Shown here piece by piece: positions 62,347 to 64,000 of a stretch of DNA of 64,000 bases. The notes beneath the pieces were generated by a model. It had not been told where the DNA came from and did no database searches. It saw only the letters and a program-made list of their open reading frames with translations. The stretch comes from an uncultured Eggerthellaceae bacterium (GTDB lineage Bacteria > Actinomycetota > Coriobacteriia > Coriobacteriales > Eggerthellaceae). The stretch covers positions 1-64,000 of the forward strand of contig CAJURZ010000002.1 in the NCBI GenBank assembly GCA_910588905.1, written 5' to 3'. Made by a program: the position numbers and the translations under genes. Within the stretch, counting starts at the first letter, position 1. Each line of letters begins with the position of its first letter.

Positions 62347-64000
62347 TTACCCGCGCTCCAGCTGTTCCGTAGCCGAGAGCCATTCCTCCTCCAACGCCGC
62401 CAATGCCTCTTGGGCAGCGCTCACCTGCGCCTGAGCCTCTGAGAGCGCCACGTAATCAGTGGGATCCACGGCCTCCATGGCCGCTCTCTCATCCTCTATC
62501 TTACCCGTTGCTGTTGCCATCTTGCGCTCTAAGGAGGCAATGAGCTTCTTCAGCCGCTGCTGCTCTTTGTTGGAGAGGCTCTGAGTAGGAATGGCGGCAT
62601 CCTCCTCCGGAACCTCTGGCTGCTTGGGAGCGGTATCGGGCTGAGCATGTGCAGCGGTGAGCTCCAGATACTCATCCACCCCGCGGGGCAGATGGCGAAG
62701 ATGACCGCCCAGGAGGGCGAACTGATGACTCGTCACCCGTTCCATCAGATAGCGGTCATGGGTCACCAAGATGAGCGTTCCCGGCCAACCGTCCAGCATG
62801 TCCTCCACCGCAGCCAACATGTCTATGTCCAGGTCATTGCCCGGCTCATCCAAGATGAGCACGTTGGGCTCCTCCAGCAAGATCATCATGAGGGCGAGCC
62901 GCCGCTTCTGACCACCCGAGAGGTCTGCCACCGGTTCGTTCAGATCAGCCTTGTCGAAACCGAGCCGCTCCAAGAGCTGGGTGGAGGTGGCCTCCTTGCC
63001 ATCCAGCATCGTGCGATGGGGAAAGCGCGCCACGGCTTGGCGAACCAGGTCCCCGTCGAAGGCCCGCAGATTATCCAAGTGCTGAGAGAGCACGGCGAAC
63101 CGCACGGTCTGCCCTATCTTCACCCGTCCCCTCGTAGGGGCCAGCGCACCTTCGATGATCCGCAAGAGGGTGGTCTTCCCCGCTCCGTTACCACCCACGA
63201 TGCCGATGCGGTCGCCCGGCCCTATCATCCAGGTGATGTCTTCGAGCACGGGCGACTTCCCATCGAAGGCCACCGAGACCCGGTCCAGGTCCACCACTTG
63301 CTTGCCGATGCGCGCCATGGCCATGCGCTTGAGCTGGATATCATCCCGAAGCTCTGGCACATCGGCGATGAGCTCTTTGGCTGCAGCCACATGGAACTTC
63401 GGCTTCGTTGCTCGGGCCCGCGCACCCCGAGAGAGCCAAGCCAATTCGCGCCGAAGGGCGTTCTGACGCTTCTGTTCAGCCAACGCGGCCATGCGCTCCC
63501 GCTCAACACGTTGGAGGATATAGGCAGAGAACCCTCCTTCGAACGGGATCACGCGCCCAGCATGCACCTCCCACATGGTGTTGCATACCTCATCCAAAAA
63601 CCAGCGGTCATGGGTCACCACCAGAAGCGCCCCTGCGTCCTTGCGCCAACGGCCCTTCAGATGCTGGGCCAGCCAGGTGATAGCCCGGATGTCCAGGTGG
63701 TTCGTAGGCTCATCCAGCAAGAGGACATCCCAGTCCCCTGCCAATACGCGCGCCAGATCCACCCGACGACGCTGGCCGCCCGAGAGCGTGCCCACCGGCG
63801 TTTCCCAGGAGATGTCTTCCAGGAGATTGTCGAAGATGGCGCGGATCTTCGCATCCGATGCCCAGAGGTATTCGGGGATATCCCCCACCACCGCTTGGCG
63901 TACCGTGTCATCATCGTGCAGCTCATCGGCCTGGGCCAGGTGCCCGACGCTCACGCCGCCCGTACGGATGACGCGCCCTGCATCCACCTCCCGCGTGGAT
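62347..64000 (-). CDS. ABC-F family ATP-binding protein, N-terminal part cut by the window
   Basis: The reading frame continues past 64000, so the first residues are missing. The 550 visible residues include the first ABC signature TLSGGQRRRVDLARVLAGDW with LLLDEPTNHLDIRAI, a linker rich in charged residues, a second Walker A GIVGGNGAGKTTLLR, the second signature DLSGGQKRRLALMMILLEEP with ILDEPGNDLDIDML and a C-terminal coiled coil. ABC-F proteins act on the ribosome (translation factors or antibiotic resistance). The second Walker B Glu and Asp (DEPGND) are present. Confidence 0.92.
   Translation of the reverse strand, partial: STREVDAGRVIRTGGVSVGHLAQADELHDDDTVRQAVVGDIPEYLWASDAKIRAIFDNLLEDISWETPVGTLSGGQRRRVDLARVLAGDWDVLLLDEPTNHLDIRAITWLAQHLKGRWRKDAGALLVVTHDRWFLDEVCNTMWEVHAGRVIPFEGGFSAYILQRVERERMAALAEQKRQNALRRELAWLSRGARARATKPKFHVAAAKELIADVPELRDDIQLKRMAMARIGKQVVDLDRVSVAFDGKSPVLEDITWMIGPGDRIGIVGGNGAGKTTLLRIIEGALAPTRGRVKIGQTVRFAVLSQHLDNLRAFDGDLVRQAVARFPHRTMLDGKEATSTQLLERLGFDKADLNEPVADLSGGQKRRLALMMILLEEPNVLILDEPGNDLDIDMLAAVEDMLDGWPGTLILVTHDRYLMERVTSHQFALLGGHLRHLPRGVDEYLELTAAHAQPDTAPKQPEVPEEDAAIPTQSLSNKEQQRLKKLIASLERKMATATGKIEDERAAMEAVDPTDYVALSEAQAQVSAAQEALAALEEEWLSATEQLERG

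Overview
The window looks like a chromosomal segment of an anaerobic Coriobacteriia member, most likely Eggerthellaceae (Eggerthella/Slackia/Gordonibacter-like). The assignment is inferred from style, not from a marker gene: roughly 60% GC, LuxR-type regulators fused to a 12-helix membrane domain, several molybdopterin (Moco) oxidoreductases without Tat signals, a fused SecDF, and a queuosine salvage/synthesis set. I see no phage, insertion sequence, CRISPR array or replication origin.

Layout. 1-4.4 kb: a partial amidohydrolase, a polytopic membrane protein and two LuxR-type regulators. 4.4-11.5 kb: a complete F1Fo ATP synthase operon on the minus strand (atpI-like, B, E, F, H, A, G, D, C). 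11.6-14.5 kb: dCMP deaminase, glyA, rpiB and a Sua5/YrdC protein. 14.7-24.8 kb: the most unusual block, a minus-strand operon of MFS transporter, Moco enzyme, two-cluster ferredoxin, three tiny CxxC proteins, a DcuC-type carrier and an MmgE/PrpD protein, with a divergent PucR-type regulator. 24.9-29.8 kb: a bidirectional cluster of an Old-Yellow-Enzyme/2-enoate-reductase-like flavoprotein, an MFS transporter and three paralogous cupins. 29.9-34.3 kb: two overlapping FAD proteins and an AgcS symporter. 34.4-41.7 kb: DUF1292 protein, SecDF, Tgt, HAD hydrolase, QueH and QueA. 41.8-48.9 kb: cold-shock protein, DUF6483-like protein, aspS, hisS, leuBDC and a divergent tRNA-Leu(UAA). 49.3-57.6 kb: NlpC/P60 protein, then a second Moco operon (large subunit, four-cluster ferredoxin, GntP permease, NCS1 permease) with a divergent LysR regulator. 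58-64 kb: peptidoglycan-binding protein, polyprenyl synthase, Ppx/GppA, FtsB-like protein, DtxR-family regulator and a partial ABC-F protein.

Functional picture. Housekeeping genes alternate with three accessory modules, each with its own transporter and its own redox enzyme and each placed next to a divergent promoter region. This fits an organism that uses many alternative organic electron acceptors in the gut. The best candidate for an undescribed system is the 14.7-24.8 kb operon. Two sequence-level patterns cut across gene boundaries: GC-rich hairpins of unrelated sequence in most wide intercistronic gaps of the accessory operons, and a dispersed palindromic repeat sharing a CCCCTACG edge. 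One copy of the repeat overlaps the comEB stop codon and another appears to supply the -35 box of a leaderless queA promoter. All functional calls come from reading motifs by eye; no database search was run.
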